A DNA stretch of 64,000 nt from CAXBMB01 sp052078155 (GCA_052078155.1 JBQJBP010000002.1:868001-932000), one strand, 5' to 3'. Positions 1 to 8,865 are shown, numbered from the stretch's first letter. The notes: generated by a model from the letters alone, not told the origin. Numbers and translations are program-made.

Positions 1-48
1 ATGAAAATCAGCTGAACAAGCAAAAAGAACAGGAATGGAAACGGGCCG

Positions 49-1203
49 ATGACGTCATTTACCTTTGAAACCACCCCTCGGCTGCTGTGTGAGATCGGCG
101 GTGCCAGCCAGTTGGGCCGTCTAGCCGCTGAACTGGGGATGACGAAAGCACTGCTTGTAACGGACAAAGGCCTGATCGCGGCGGGTTTGCTGGACGGCCC
201 TCAGGCCGTTCTGGCTGAAGCGGGTGTCGAGGTGGAACTGTTTCAGGACGTTCAGGCGGACCCGCCCGAAGCCTCCGTTGAAGCGGCCATTGCTTCTGCC
301 CGTGCGGCCGGTGTCGACGGGGTGATCGGGCTTGGTGGTGGCTCCTCAATGGATACAGCCAAGCTGGCGGCTTTGCTCTGCGGTCAGAACCAGCCCTTGC
401 CGGAAATCTATGGCATCGGCCTGGCAAAGGGGCCCCGGTTGCCGTTGATCCAGGTGCCGACCACAGCCGGAACCGGTTCTGAAGTCACCCCCATTTCCAT
501 TGTCACCACCCCCAGCCATGAGAAGAAGGGAGTGGTCAGCCCGCTGCTCTATCCCGATCTGGCTTTGTTGGATGCGGAGCTAACGGTAGGACTGCCAGCC
601 CCGGTGACGGCCGCCACGGGCATTGATGCCATGGTGCACGCCATTGAGGCCTATACCACCAAGCTGAAGAAGAACCCCATTTCTGATGGGCTGGCGGTGA
701 AGGCCCTGCAGCTGCTGGCGCACAACATGGACCGGGTCATTGAAGATGGGACGGATCTGCAGGCCCGCAGCGACATGCTGCTTGGTTCCTGCCTTGCCGG
801 CATGTCCTTTGCCAACGCCCCCTGCGCGGCGGTTCATGCGCTGGCCTATCCGCTGGGTGGCCATTTCCATGTGCCCCACGGATTGAGCAATGCACTGGTC
901 CTTTCCCCGGTGCTGGAGTTCAACAGCCCCAGCGCGGAAAAACTCTATGGGGAGCTGGCCACGGTGGTGCTGCCTGGCGAGACCTTCGCCGATGACAAAG
1001 AGGCCTGCCAGGCCTTCACCCGTTTCATGTCGGACATGGTCAAACGCATGCCCTTTGCCCAGAGCCTGCGGGAAGTGGGGGTCAAGGAAGATGATCTGGA
1101 GATGATGGCAACCGACGCCATGAAGATCGACCGGTTGCTGATGAACAATCCGCGGGAAATGACCCACGCGGCCGCGCGGGACATCTATCACTCGGTTCTT
1201 TGA
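49..1203 (+). CDS. Iron-containing alcohol dehydrogenase
   Basis: Group III (iron-activated) alcohol dehydrogenase of 384 residues, a normal length for the family. The N-terminal half carries the NAD(P)-binding GGGSS motif at residues 96-100. The C-terminal helical half holds the metal-site stretch with HALAYPLGGHFHVPHG (about 265-281), whose histidines together with an upstream Asp and His bind the metal. It probably oxidises a primary alcohol or reduces an aldehyde in the cytoplasm; substrate unknown. The start is the ATG after a purine-rich stretch. The next gene, an acyl-CoA synthetase, lies about 100 bases downstream on the same strand, so the pair could turn an alcohol or aldehyde into an acyl-CoA with a separate aldehyde dehydrogenase, but that is inference. 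Confidence 0.93.
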   Translation: MTSFTFETTPRLLCEIGGASQLGRLAAELGMTKALLVTDKGLIAAGLLDGPQAVLAEAGVEVELFQDVQADPPEASVEAAIASARAAGVDGVIGLGGGSSMDTAKLAALLCGQNQPLPEIYGIGLAKGPRLPLIQVPTTAGTGSEVTPISIVTTPSHEKKGVVSPLLYPDLALLDAELTVGLPAPVTAATGIDAMVHAIEAYTTKLKKNPISDGLAVKALQLLAHNMDRVIEDGTDLQARSDMLLGSCLAGMSFANAPCAAVHALAYPLGGHFHVPHGLSNALVLSPVLEFNSPSAEKLYGELATVVLPGETFADDKEACQAFTRFMSDMVKRMPFAQSLREVGVKEDDLEMMATDAMKIDRLLMNNPREMTHAAARDIYHSVL

Positions 1204-1301
1204 TCTGGCGATGCGGGAGCCGTGTCGGCTCCTTGCTCCCCGGCTTCCCCCGCCTTTCTTCACGTTTCTTCCTGTAGAATTCTCAGAAAGCTCTTTTGTC
1301 T

Positions 1302-2909
1302 ATGGTTACACTTAACGCCCAGGGTGCTGTGACGCCCATTTCCGATCGCGTCATGAACCTGTCCGGCTTCATGAGCCAGTCCGCCCGCCGCTTGCCGACC
1401 CATGAAGGCCTGGCCTGGGGGGATAAGAGCTGGACCTGGGCGGAGCTGGAAGCCCGGGTGGAAGCCATGGCGCTGGTTCTGAGCCGGGATTTCGGGGTGC
1501 AGAAGGGAGACCGCCTTTTGGTGCAGTCCCAGAACTGCAACCAGATGTTTGAAGCCATGTTTGCCTGTTTCCGGGTGGGCGCAGTGTGGGTCCCTGCCAA
1601 CTTCCGACAGACGCCGGATGAAGTGGCCTACCTCGGGCAGTCCAGCGGGGCCAGTCTGATGCTCTGCAACAAGGACTTCCCCGATCATGCCAAAGCCTGC
1701 CTGGATGCCTGCCCTGACATGAAAAGCGTCATTGCCATTGGCGAGGCGGATTTTGGCCCCGACTACGACGCTCTGTTGGAAACGGGCAAAGGCGAGTCCT
1801 TTCCGGCGGTTGCCGTTAATCGCCATGATCCCTGCTGGTTCTTCTTCACCTCCGGCACCACCGGACGCCCCAAAGCGGGTGTTCTGACCCACGGTCAGAT
1901 GGCTTTTGTCATCACCAACCATCTCTGTGACCTGATGCCGGGAACCACCCACAACGACGCTTCCCTGGTGGTTGCACCGCTGTCCCACGGGGCAGGTGTT
2001 CACCAACTGACCCAGGTGGCCCGAGGAGCCGCGACCGTACTGCTGGGCAGTGAGCGTTTCGATGTGCCGCTGGCCTGGAAAACCATTCAGGACCGCAAGA
2101 TCACCAACCTCTTTCTGGTGCCCACCATCCTGAAACTGCTGGTGGAAGACCCGTCGGTGGACCAGTTTGATCACAGTTCCCTGCGCTATGTGATCTATGC
2201 TGGTGCACCCATGTACCGGGAAGATCAGAAGTTCGCACTCAACAAACTGGGCAAGGTGCTGGTGCAGTACTTTGGCCTGGGGGAAGTGACCGGCAACATC
2301 ACGGTTTTCCCGCCTGATCTGCATGAGCTGGAAGACGGGCCCAAGGCCCGGGAAGGCACCTGTGGCTATGCCCGCACCGGCATGGAGATCTCCATCCGTG
2401 ATGACAAGGGCAAGGAGGTTGCACAGGGCAGTACCGGGGAGATCTGTCTGATCGGTCCGGCGGTCTTTGCGGGCTATTACAACAACCCGGAGGCCAATGA
2501 GAAGGCCTTTGTGGATGGCTGGTTCCGCACGGGTGACCTGGGGTATCTGGACGACGAAGGCTTCCTCTACATCACGGGTCGGGCATCCGACATGTACATC
2601 TCCGGTGGATCCAACATCTATCCGCGTGAGATTGAAGAGAAGATCCTGCAGCATCCCGCTGTGGCAGAGGTCGCCGTGCTGGGCGTTCCGGATGCCAAAT
2701 GGGGGGAAGTGGGCGTGGCCGTTTGTGTGCTCAGCCCGGGCCAGGCGCTGTCCGAACAGGACCTTTTGGACAGTCTGCGTGACAAGATATCCGGATACAA
2801 ACTGCCCAAGCGCGCTTTCTTCTGGCCGGAACTCCCCAAGTCCGGCTATGGCAAGATCACCAAAAAGCTGGTGCGTGAAGAACTGGAAGCCCGCGGAGAT
2901 CTGGCATAG
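1302..2909 (+). CDS. AMP-forming acyl-CoA synthetase
   Basis: ANL-superfamily adenylating enzyme of 535 residues that activates a carboxylic acid with ATP and joins it to CoA. The phosphate-binding motif FTSGTTGRPK lies at about residues 182-191, the hinge motif GWFRTGDLG near 405, and the C-terminal lysine domain ends with SGYGKITKKL. The ATG at 1302 is chosen over an in-frame TTG two codons earlier because it has the purine-rich AGAAAG upstream. It follows the alcohol dehydrogenase on the same strand and is followed by a repeat-bearing gap. Similarity is to medium-chain or carboxylate-CoA ligases; the substrate cannot be read from the sequence. Confidence 0.93.
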   Translation: MVTLNAQGAVTPISDRVMNLSGFMSQSARRLPTHEGLAWGDKSWTWAELEARVEAMALVLSRDFGVQKGDRLLVQSQNCNQMFEAMFACFRVGAVWVPANFRQTPDEVAYLGQSSGASLMLCNKDFPDHAKACLDACPDMKSVIAIGEADFGPDYDALLETGKGESFPAVAVNRHDPCWFFFTSGTTGRPKAGVLTHGQMAFVITNHLCDLMPGTTHNDASLVVAPLSHGAGVHQLTQVARGAATVLLGSERFDVPLAWKTIQDRKITNLFLVPTILKLLVEDPSVDQFDHSSLRYVIYAGAPMYREDQKFALNKLGKVLVQYFGLGEVTGNITVFPPDLHELEDGPKAREGTCGYARTGMEISIRDDKGKEVAQGSTGEICLIGPAVFAGYYNNPEANEKAFVDGWFRTGDLGYLDDEGFLYITGRASDMYISGGSNIYPREIEEKILQHPAVAEVAVLGVPDAKWGEVGVAVCVLSPGQALSEQDLLDSLRDKISGYKLPKRAFFWPELPKSGYGKITKKLVREELEARGDLA

Positions 2910-2993
2910 AGGGCGAACAGGCGTCTGGCCTTGCTACTAAGTGAGTTAGCCTAAAAGGATTTGTCTTTGGGGATGGGTGCTTTTCTGTCTCCT

Positions 2994-3053
2994 GGAGTCA
3001 AATCGGGTTCAGTGGACTCACTCCGTGGCAAGGCTTAGAGCGTGAAACTCTAG
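2994..3053 (+). repeat. Dispersed intergenic repeat, short copy
   Basis: Left-end fragment of the repeat family best seen at 3697-3840 and 11101-11243. It shares GGAGTCAAATCGG, then AGTGGACTCACT and GCGTGAAACTCTA in the same order and spacing as the copy at 50588-50670 (read on the other strand). The palindromic right part is absent. Confidence 0.6.
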
Positions 3054-3139
3054 CGGCGACTGGAGTCTTCGGGGCTGTTGAATTAGGGTCAGCGCCAAGA
3101 CATGAACCTTCAAGATCCTGAAAAAGGAACGCAGAACAC

Positions 3140-3679
3140 ATGACCGACAGTCACGCCCCCATAGCTGCGGTGGCTTTTCCGGCCCAGTTCGACGTGGACA
3201 GCTTACTGACGCGCGTCGCCGATCATCTGCGTGAGCAGGGGGCGGCTATGGTCGGGGTCATTCAGGGACGCGGGACAGAAGCCCGGCACGTGGACAATCT
3301 GGTGCTGCGGGACCTGTCTGATGGTAAGGAAAGCCGTATTCTGCAGGATCTGGGCAGCCAGTCTCAGGGCTGTCGGCTTAATCCCACTGCTCTGGCTGCC
3401 ATCAGTGAAAACCTGATGCGCCAGCTGGACGGGCAGCCCGATCTGCTGATCGTCAATCGCTTCGGACGGGGAGAATCAGAAGGCCATGGCCTGCGCCCGG
3501 TGCTGGAAAAGGCGCTGCACCTGGAAGTGCCGGTTCTGGTTGCCGTTCGGGATGAATACCGACCCGCCTGGGACGAGTTCAGTCAGGGTCTGGCCACCAT
3601 TCTCCCGCCGGAGGAAGCAGCTATTCTGGCCTGGGGGCAGGTCGCAACCCGGCAGAGCAGTGAGCAGGCCGCCGACTAG
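3140..3679 (+). CDS. DUF2478 family protein
   Basis: Protein of 179 residues matching the DUF2478 family, which is widespread in alphaproteobacteria and often found near molybdate or other metal-uptake genes; it is thought to bind nucleotides, but no reaction is established. Family hallmarks visible are the CRLNPTALAAISENL stretch (about residues 80-94) and the LLIVNRFGRGESEGHGLRPVLEKAL stretch just after it. There is no signal peptide or membrane segment, so it should be cytoplasmic. The ATG follows AAAAAGGAAC. It stands alone between two repeat-bearing gaps, and no molybdenum genes lie nearby in this window. Confidence 0.8.
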   Translation: MTDSHAPIAAVAFPAQFDVDSLLTRVADHLREQGAAMVGVIQGRGTEARHVDNLVLRDLSDGKESRILQDLGSQSQGCRLNPTALAAISENLMRQLDGQPDLLIVNRFGRGESEGHGLRPVLEKALHLEVPVLVAVRDEYRPAWDEFSQGLATILPPEEAAILAWGQVATRQSSEQAAD

Positions 3680-3696
3680 CTTCGCCGTGCGCGCGC

Positions 3697-3840
3697 CTCT
3701 AGAGTCAAATCGGATTAAGTGGAATCACTACGTGATAACGCTTGAACCGTGAAACTCTTTATTCTTTTCAGTGTTTTAGAGGATGATTGACGGTTTAGGT
3801 GCAAGCGCAAAGCGCTTCTAACCAAACCGATCATGCTCTA
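3697..3840 (+). repeat. Dispersed intergenic repeat, full copy A
   Basis: Full copy of an intergenic element of about 144 bases. It begins CTCTAGAGTCAAATCGG, continues with AAGTGGAATCACTACGTGA and AACCGTGAAACTCT, and ends in an imperfect palindrome (left arm from 3777, right arm ending 3840) around a GCGC-rich loop. It matches the copy at 11101-11243 along its whole length. No open reading frame of note is present, so it is a non-coding repeat of unknown function. Confidence 0.75.
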
Positions 3841-3963
3841 GCGCCGCCTTGCGCGCTTTTCTATCGCTTGCGCATCCCCTCAACGCAGAAAAATGTCCAC
3901 GCTTACGGTGTCATCTTAAGATGACACCGCTGAAAGCGCTTCTTCTTCCGGTCTTTCGGGAAA

Positions 3964-4707
3964 TCAGTCCCGCAGGTCAGGTAGCCCAATGCCTGTTGAT
4001 TCAAAACCGCCGTCAACCGACAGGGTCTGACCGTTGATGTAGCTGGCCTGTGGTGAGCAGAGGAACCAGATGGCGTTGGCCAGTTCTTCTTCCGTGCCGT
4101 AGCGGTTCAGGGGAATGGTGTCATGGTAGGCCGCCCGGATTTCCGGGGAATGCACCTTTTTTGCCATGGCAGTGTCTACGGGGCCCGGCGCCACGGCATT
4201 GACGCGAATGCCCACATTCCCCAGTTCGGCAGCCTGCTGTTTTGTCAGCTGGATCACGCCGGCCTTACTGGTGCCATAGGCCGTCCGCAGGGTGCTGGCC
4301 CGATGGCCGGAAATGGAGGCGATGTTCACCACTGCGCCGCCGCCGCTTTTTAGCATCAGCGGGGTGGCCGCCTGGGTGCAAATGAAAGGCCCGGTGAGGT
4401 TTGTGGCCATCACCTCACTCCAGTCTTCCAGCGTGGTTTCCATGATGGGTTTGAAAATGGCAATGCCGGCGTTGTTCACCAGAGCATCCAGGCGACCGAA
4501 AGACTCATTGATCTGGTCCATGGCCTGTTGGACATCTCCGGCTTTGGACACATCCAGATGCAGGGCCAGGGCCCGGTTGCTGTCCAGCCCGGCCATGGCA
4601 GCATTGAGGGTTTCCTGGTTGTTGTCCAGCAGCGCCACGCGCCAGCCTTCCGCGAGGAAGCGCTTTGCAGCGGCCAGTCCCAGGCCCCGCGCTGCGCCGG
4701 TCACCAA
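3964..4707 (-). CDS. SDR family oxidoreductase, start codon unclear
   Basis: Short-chain dehydrogenase/reductase of the classical type: TGAARGLG nucleotide-binding motif at the N-terminus, NNAG motif near residue 77, and the YGTSK catalytic pair near residue 143. It would use NAD(P)H on an alcohol or ketone; substrate unknown. The open frame runs upstream to a TAA near 4782 but holds no ATG there. The GTG used here (4707) or the TTG at 4710 would cut into the first beta strand, since the encoded KVAL residues before VTGAARG fit the fold. A rare ATC at 4737 with AGAGAAG upstream, or a sequence error, could explain this. Confidence 0.85.
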   Translation of the reverse strand: MVTGAARGLGLAAAKRFLAEGWRVALLDNNQETLNAAMAGLDSNRALALHLDVSKAGDVQQAMDQINESFGRLDALVNNAGIAIFKPIMETTLEDWSEVMATNLTGPFICTQAATPLMLKSGGGAVVNIASISGHRASTLRTAYGTSKAGVIQLTKQQAAELGNVGIRVNAVAPGPVDTAMAKKVHSPEIRAAYHDTIPLNRYGTEEELANAIWFLCSPQASYINGQTLSVDGGFESTGIGLPDLRD

Positions 4708-4871
4708 GGCGACCTTATCTTCTTGATCTGTGATGGGTCTTCTCTGCTCAAATGATTGCGTAATTCTGATCAGCGGCCTTTACGACCGTCGCTTAATGAA
4801 CCGCAGACCGCCCGGTTCCGTCAATTGGTTCAACCGGAAGACACTTTTGAAGGCGCTGGTTGTCCGGAGAC

Positions 4872-5708
4872 CTAGAACCCTTTGGGGATGTAGCCAAAAC
4901 GGTTCATTTGCTCGCGGTGCAGTTTCACAATTTTTCGGACCTGCTCATCGGTCAGCTTTTTGCGCCAGCCCCCGGTGCCGCCTTTGCGGAAGAAAGCCTT
5001 CTGGTTTTCACTTCTCTCAACGAACCCGGTTTCTTTTTCTTGCTTCTGAAGTTCTTTGAAAGAGGAGAAGCGAATGGCCTTGCTGATCCGTTCGTCGCTG
5101 GGGTTCACCCCGAGAAACTTGGTGATCTTGCGGAAGGTCTGCAGAGGTTTGTTGGTCATATCCTCATAGCGCACCACATGCAGGGCCGGGTTGGGAATCT
5201 GGGTCCAGCTCTGCACATGCTGGCTCCAGCCATTGATGAACTCCACAACCGCTGATTCCGTGGGTTTGGAATGCCCGCCAGGCCGTGACATGGCCTCAAT
5301 GGCTTTGTCGATGGTCAGACCGAAATGGTCGGCAAAGGAAATGGTCACATCCAAGGGGTTGCGCACCACATAGATGGCACCGGCCGTCACCTCCATGGTG
5401 ATCAGTGGCGTGCCGCAGCTTTCGCCCATGTAGGAGTGGGTTTTGACGAAGACAGAGTCCGGGAAGGCTGTGGTGAAAGCCCGGTGGACTTTCGGGCGCA
5501 GTTCGGCCAGATCCTCCAGCGACAGTTCATCGCCCTTTTTGCTGGTGAAGCGGTTGTACCAGCCGATGTTGGCATCGCCGATAGTGAAGCGGTCGATTTC
5601 GTTGATCGGAATGGGCTTGTCGGGATTGCGCAACATGTTGTGCAAAAAGGCCCGCATCCAGGTGTTGCCGGATTTGGGATAGGACGCCAGCCAGATGAGT
5701 GCCCCCAT
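4872..5708 (-). CDS. Sulfotransferase family protein (copy 1)
   Basis: PAPS-dependent sulfotransferase fold, 278 residues. The 5'-phosphosulfate loop is YPKSGNTW at about residues 10-17, and the 3'-phosphate motif is VVRNPLDVTISFADHF near residue 115. It would move sulfate from PAPS to a hydroxyl or amine acceptor, possibly a surface glycan, lipid or small metabolite; the acceptor is not known. ATG is preceded by AAGAAGGG at good spacing. A close paralogue lies just upstream on the same strand (6097-6936) with the same ribosome-binding site, so the two come from a tandem duplication. Confidence 0.88.
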   Translation of the reverse strand: MGALIWLASYPKSGNTWMRAFLHNMLRNPDKPIPINEIDRFTIGDANIGWYNRFTSKKGDELSLEDLAELRPKVHRAFTTAFPDSVFVKTHSYMGESCGTPLITMEVTAGAIYVVRNPLDVTISFADHFGLTIDKAIEAMSRPGGHSKPTESAVVEFINGWSQHVQSWTQIPNPALHVVRYEDMTNKPLQTFRKITKFLGVNPSDERISKAIRFSSFKELQKQEKETGFVERSENQKAFFRKGGTGGWRKKLTDEQVRKIVKLHREQMNRFGYIPKGF

Positions 5709-5747
5709 AACAGCCCTTCTTTTGAACTCTTAATCGATGAATGTTGC

Positions 5748-5845
5748 TGAGAGTCCTATGGATCTTTGTGGAACCGCTGAGTGGTCTCACAAGAACCGTG
5801 AACAGGTCTCTCTTCAAATGTTTAGAGAGTGTTTGATGACAGAAA
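5748..5845 (+). repeat. Degenerate copy of the intergenic repeat
   Basis: The gap between the sulfotransferases carries a weakly conserved version of the repeat: GAGTC, GTGGAA, GAACCGTGAA, TTCAAATGTTTAGAG and TTGATGAC fall in the same order and rough spacing as in the copy at 3697-3840. The match is eroded, so this call is tentative. Confidence 0.35.
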
Positions 5846-6096
5846 CGAGGCGCAGGACGCCAGTTCTTCTGCCCACACACCCCGGAAACCTAGGCAGCAG
5901 CCAGACGAAGGTCAAGGGCCTGCACTTTCACCCGTCCCTGCGTGGCAGCTGACAGAAATTTCCTAAAGCTTGACCGGTTTGGTTACAGGCTCTTTGAGTT
6001 GGAAAGGAGCTGGTGCTCTGTCTTCTAACCTGTTGAAAAGAAGCAAACTCACCGGCCCGGCATTCTTAGCGGTGATCCCGCCAAAAGCGACCTGCT
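5846..6096. other. Intergenic stretch between sulfotransferase genes
   Basis: This stretch downstream of the second sulfotransferase gene holds no convincing gene, RNA or strong terminator. No clear pseudogene fragment of a third sulfotransferase could be recognised. Confidence 0.4.
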
Positions 6097-6936
6097 TTAG
6101 TCAAAGCCCTTGGGGATGTAGCCAAAGCGGCTCATCTGTTCCCGATGCCGGTCAACGATCTTGCCCACCTGTTCTTCGGTCAGGCTGTCCTGCCAGCCGC
6201 CGCTGCGACCCTGCCGGAAAAACCCTTTGGATTTGTTGCTGGCCTCTTTGAACCCTGATGCTTTTTCCTGCTTCTTCAGTTCCTTGAAGGAGGAAAACCG
6301 CACGGCTTTCTTGATCCGCTGATCCGGGGGATTGAGCCCCAGAAAATTGGACATCTTCTTGAAGGTTTGTAAGGGGCTGTCGATCAGATCCTCATAGCGC
6401 ACCACATGCAAGGCCGGGTGAGGCATCTGTGTCCAGCTTTGCACGTTCTGGGACCAGCCGTTGAAGAACTCGATGATGTGGTTTGAGCTGGGTTGGGAGC
6501 GCCAGCCGTCCCGGCTCATCACATCAATAGTGTCGTCGATGCTCAGGCCAAAGTGATCGGCGAAGGACAGAGTCACATCCAGTGGATTGCGCACAATGTA
6601 GATGCCCCCGGCTGTAACCTCCTGCGTGATCAGCGCAACACCGGAGTTTTCGCCCATGAAAGAATGGGTTTTGACAAAGACCGAGTCCGGAGAGGTTTGC
6701 GTCAGCGCCCGATGAACCTTGGGCCGCAGCTCCGCCAGAACTTCCGGCTCCATTTCTTCCGGTTTTTTGCTGGTAAAGCGCAGGTACCAGCCGACGGAGG
6801 CATCGCCGAGTGTAAAGCGGTCGATTTCATTGATGGGGATGGGTTTGTCCGGGTTTTTCAGCATGTTGTGCAGAAATGCCCGAACCCAGGTGTTGCCGGA
6901 CTTGGGATAGGACGCCAGCCAGATGATTGCCCCCAT
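6097..6936 (-). CDS. Sulfotransferase family protein (copy 2)
   Basis: Second PAPS-dependent sulfotransferase, 279 residues, very similar to the product of 4872-5708 along its whole length (YPKSGNTW loop at about 10-17; VRNPLDVTLSFADHF near 115; GYIPKGF at the C-terminus). The open frame extends 29 codons upstream to 7023, but the ATG at 6936 matches the paralogue's start exactly and has AAGAAGGG before it, so it is preferred. The two enzymes differ most in the middle and near residues 240-255, which may reflect different acceptors. Both lie in one direction with a gap of nearly 400 bases, so separate transcripts are possible. Confidence 0.88.
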   Translation of the reverse strand: MGAIIWLASYPKSGNTWVRAFLHNMLKNPDKPIPINEIDRFTLGDASVGWYLRFTSKKPEEMEPEVLAELRPKVHRALTQTSPDSVFVKTHSFMGENSGVALITQEVTAGGIYIVRNPLDVTLSFADHFGLSIDDTIDVMSRDGWRSQPSSNHIIEFFNGWSQNVQSWTQMPHPALHVVRYEDLIDSPLQTFKKMSNFLGLNPPDQRIKKAVRFSSFKELKKQEKASGFKEASNKSKGFFRQGRSGGWQDSLTEEQVGKIVDRHREQMSRFGYIPKGFD

Positions 6937-6982
6937 GGGTGCCCTTCTTCTTAACACTTGTATATGACACAGAGCAGGGAAC

Positions 6983-7021
6983 CTAGAGCATGAGCGGGCC
7001 AGTTGGAAGCGCTTTGCGCTC
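6983..7021 (+). repeat. Right-end fragment of the intergenic repeat
   Basis: Short sequence starting CTAGAG and containing GGAAGCGCTTTGCGCTC, matching in order the reversed right-end fragments at 11241-11275 and 48515-48591. Divergent elsewhere, so only moderately supported. Confidence 0.35.
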
Positions 7022-7110
7022 AAAACCCCTCAGGTTCCAGACCGGCCTGGGCTGCATGCATCACCCCAACCATGCTCCCGGATAGGGACGACAGACGGCA
7101 GGCGATGGCG

Positions 7111-7144
7111 CAAAAGAAAAAGGGCGGCTCGAAAGCCGCCCTTT
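7111..7144 (-). terminator. Rho-independent terminator of the porin gene
   Basis: Read on the minus strand, a GC-rich perfect stem (arms 7121-7129 and 7134-7142, loop of four bases) is followed by TTTTTCTTTT. It lies about 30 bases after the porin stop codon, a textbook intrinsic terminator. Confidence 0.9.
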
Positions 7145-7171
7145 CCCGTATTTCAGACTGTTCTTCTAAGA

Positions 7172-8287
7172 TTAGAAGGACAGTTTGGTACCCAGAGCAA
7201 CGCCCCAGCCTTTGATGTCGGTAGAAGCACCGGCGGTTTCTTCTTTCTGGTACTGACCAGAACCAACCACGGTGATACCCGGGGACAGCTTGTAGGAAGC
7301 GCCCAGCTCGAACTTCTTACGCTTGTCGTCGCCACCACCGGCAACGTATTCAGCTTTGGAGTCGGCGTAGGTCAGAGACACGGCCCAAGGACCGGTGCCG
7401 TATTTCACGCCGAGGTCCCAGAACACGCGCTTGTCGATACCAGCGCCAGCGCCTTCCACGTCGTCAGAACCATAGGAACCACCAACGGTGAAGCCGGAGA
7501 AGCCGACAGATGCACCAACGTGCCATTCAGAGATGTCGTCGTACAGGCTAGGAGTAGCAGCTGCATTAGCCTGCAGGGACTGACGCTCGTAACCAGCGGA
7601 CACAGCGATGTCCACGGCGTCGAAGGACTGAACGTAGTTTGCACCCAGGGAGATCACTTTGTCGAAAGCACCGACGTTGTTGTCAGTGTTCAGGCCAAAG
7701 GTCTGACGGTCACCACCACGGTTGTCGATATTGGGGGTGTAAGATGCACCCAGCTGGAAGCCAGCCATACGAGGCGTGAAGTAGGTGATCTTGTTGGCGT
7801 CAGACGTGCCGGTGATGTAACCGGAAGTCGGAGCGGCGTTGGTGGTAGAGAAGATGAAGAAGTTCGGGGAGTTGATGCCCAGACCAGCAGAAGGAGCGCC
7901 GTATGCCATCAGGTAGGGTGCAGAGTTTTCAGAACCCAGGTTGACACGACCCCAGTTGCCGGAGAACCACATGTAGGTTTCGTCCATCTGGTCAGACTGA
8001 GTGATGGCTTCGAGCTGAGCGTCGAAACCAACCTGCAGACCGTTGTCCAGAGTGGTCTTACCTTTGAAGTGGATTTCACCTTCGTGACGAACGTTTACAG
8101 GATTGTAATCGTTCAGCTGACCGTTGGCGTTCAGACCAGCAGCATCGTTGTCCTGGGAAACAAAGGACATGAAGTTCTGGTAGTAACCACCGACGGACAG
8201 GGAGATTTTGCCGTCTTCAGCAGCTGCGGAACCAGCTGCGAGACCAGCAACCGCAAGGGCGGTGGTCCCCATAAGAATCTTTTTCAT
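7172..8287 (-). CDS. Outer-membrane porin
   Basis: General porin of 371 residues forming a beta barrel in the outer membrane for diffusion of small solutes. A signal peptide covers residues 1-23 (MKKILMGTTAL start, cleavage after SAAA). The mature part is rich in alternating hydrophobic residues and aromatic belts and ends GVALGTKLSF, with the C-terminal Phe needed for barrel assembly. The ATG follows TGGAGGAAG at good spacing. A promoter-like pair lies about 135 bases upstream and a strong terminator follows the stop, so it is likely a highly expressed single-gene unit. Similar to alphaproteobacterial porins rather than to OmpF/OmpC. Confidence 0.9.
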   Translation of the reverse strand: MKKILMGTTALAVAGLAAGSAAAEDGKISLSVGGYYQNFMSFVSQDNDAAGLNANGQLNDYNPVNVRHEGEIHFKGKTTLDNGLQVGFDAQLEAITQSDQMDETYMWFSGNWGRVNLGSENSAPYLMAYGAPSAGLGINSPNFFIFSTTNAAPTSGYITGTSDANKITYFTPRMAGFQLGASYTPNIDNRGGDRQTFGLNTDNNVGAFDKVISLGANYVQSFDAVDIAVSAGYERQSLQANAAATPSLYDDISEWHVGASVGFSGFTVGGSYGSDDVEGAGAGIDKRVFWDLGVKYGTGPWAVSLTYADSKAEYVAGGGDDKRKKFELGASYKLSPGITVVGSGQYQKEETAGASTDIKGWGVALGTKLSF

Positions 8288-8421
8288 TATACTTCCTCCA
8301 TGAAGCTCAGACGCTGTGCGACCTCATGCGGGAGCCGGGTAATTCGAATTTCCTTATTGAAAATCGAACGATCCATCTAGCCCCCGTGGATCGCGAGTAT
8401 CAGGGATCAGATACTGCGGCC

Positions 8422-8449
8422 ACTCTAGTTCGTCGCAATTTTCAGTCAA
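8422..8449 (-). promoter_or_regulatory. Predicted sigma-70 promoter for the porin
   Basis: On the minus strand TTGACT (8444-8449) and TAGAGT (8422-8427) are separated by 16 bases, a fair match to -35 and -10 boxes. This predicts a leader of roughly 130 bases before the porin ATG. Confidence 0.45.
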
Positions 8450-8865
8450 TTGAGAATAAAGCCGATTGTGGCATTTCTGCCGAGTTGTGTTTTTTCTGCA
8501 ACAGATGCGCTCTTGCATCTTAAATCAATGGCTTAGTGAGTCGGCTTGAAGCACTGCCTGAAATGCAGGTCGGCTTTGGGGACTCAATTATGGCAACGCT
8601 CCCGGGAAAACCGGGGATTCCTTTTCGGCACAGGTGAGCAACTATGCAAGGAAATCCAACCTGTTTCGGGAGCCGATTCTAACCGGGCGAATTTAGGGGA
8701 TGAGCGACGCCTGATTACTTCCAGATAACCAGCATATGGATGATAGCTCGCCGATAGAGAAGCCGAATCCGTGCAAACGCGTGACAGAGGCCCCGGTGTC
8801 CTCAAGATCAACACCTTCATACTTGCACCACCTGACATTGGGGGCAAGGGGCGGTGAGAGCGAGG
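8450..8865. other. Non-coding stretch upstream of the porin
   Basis: No gene is supported between the porin promoter and the end of the oxygenase gene. Short open frames here lack ribosome-binding sites and family features. The stretch is less GC-rich near 8450-8530 than its neighbours. A small RNA cannot be excluded but no terminator-like hairpin was recognised. Confidence 0.4.

Noticed and set aside
1212..1235. Small GGAGCC/GGCTCC hairpin after the alcohol dehydrogenase gene
   Set aside because: Only six pairs and no T-run, so not supported as a terminator.
7003..7023. Upstream start for the second sulfotransferase at 7023
   Set aside because: The 29 extra residues do not match the paralogue, and the ATG at 6936 has a proper ribosome-binding site.
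8584..8847. Open frame of 87 codons on the minus strand before the porin
   Set aside because: No ribosome-binding site, no family features, and composition unlike coding DNA here.
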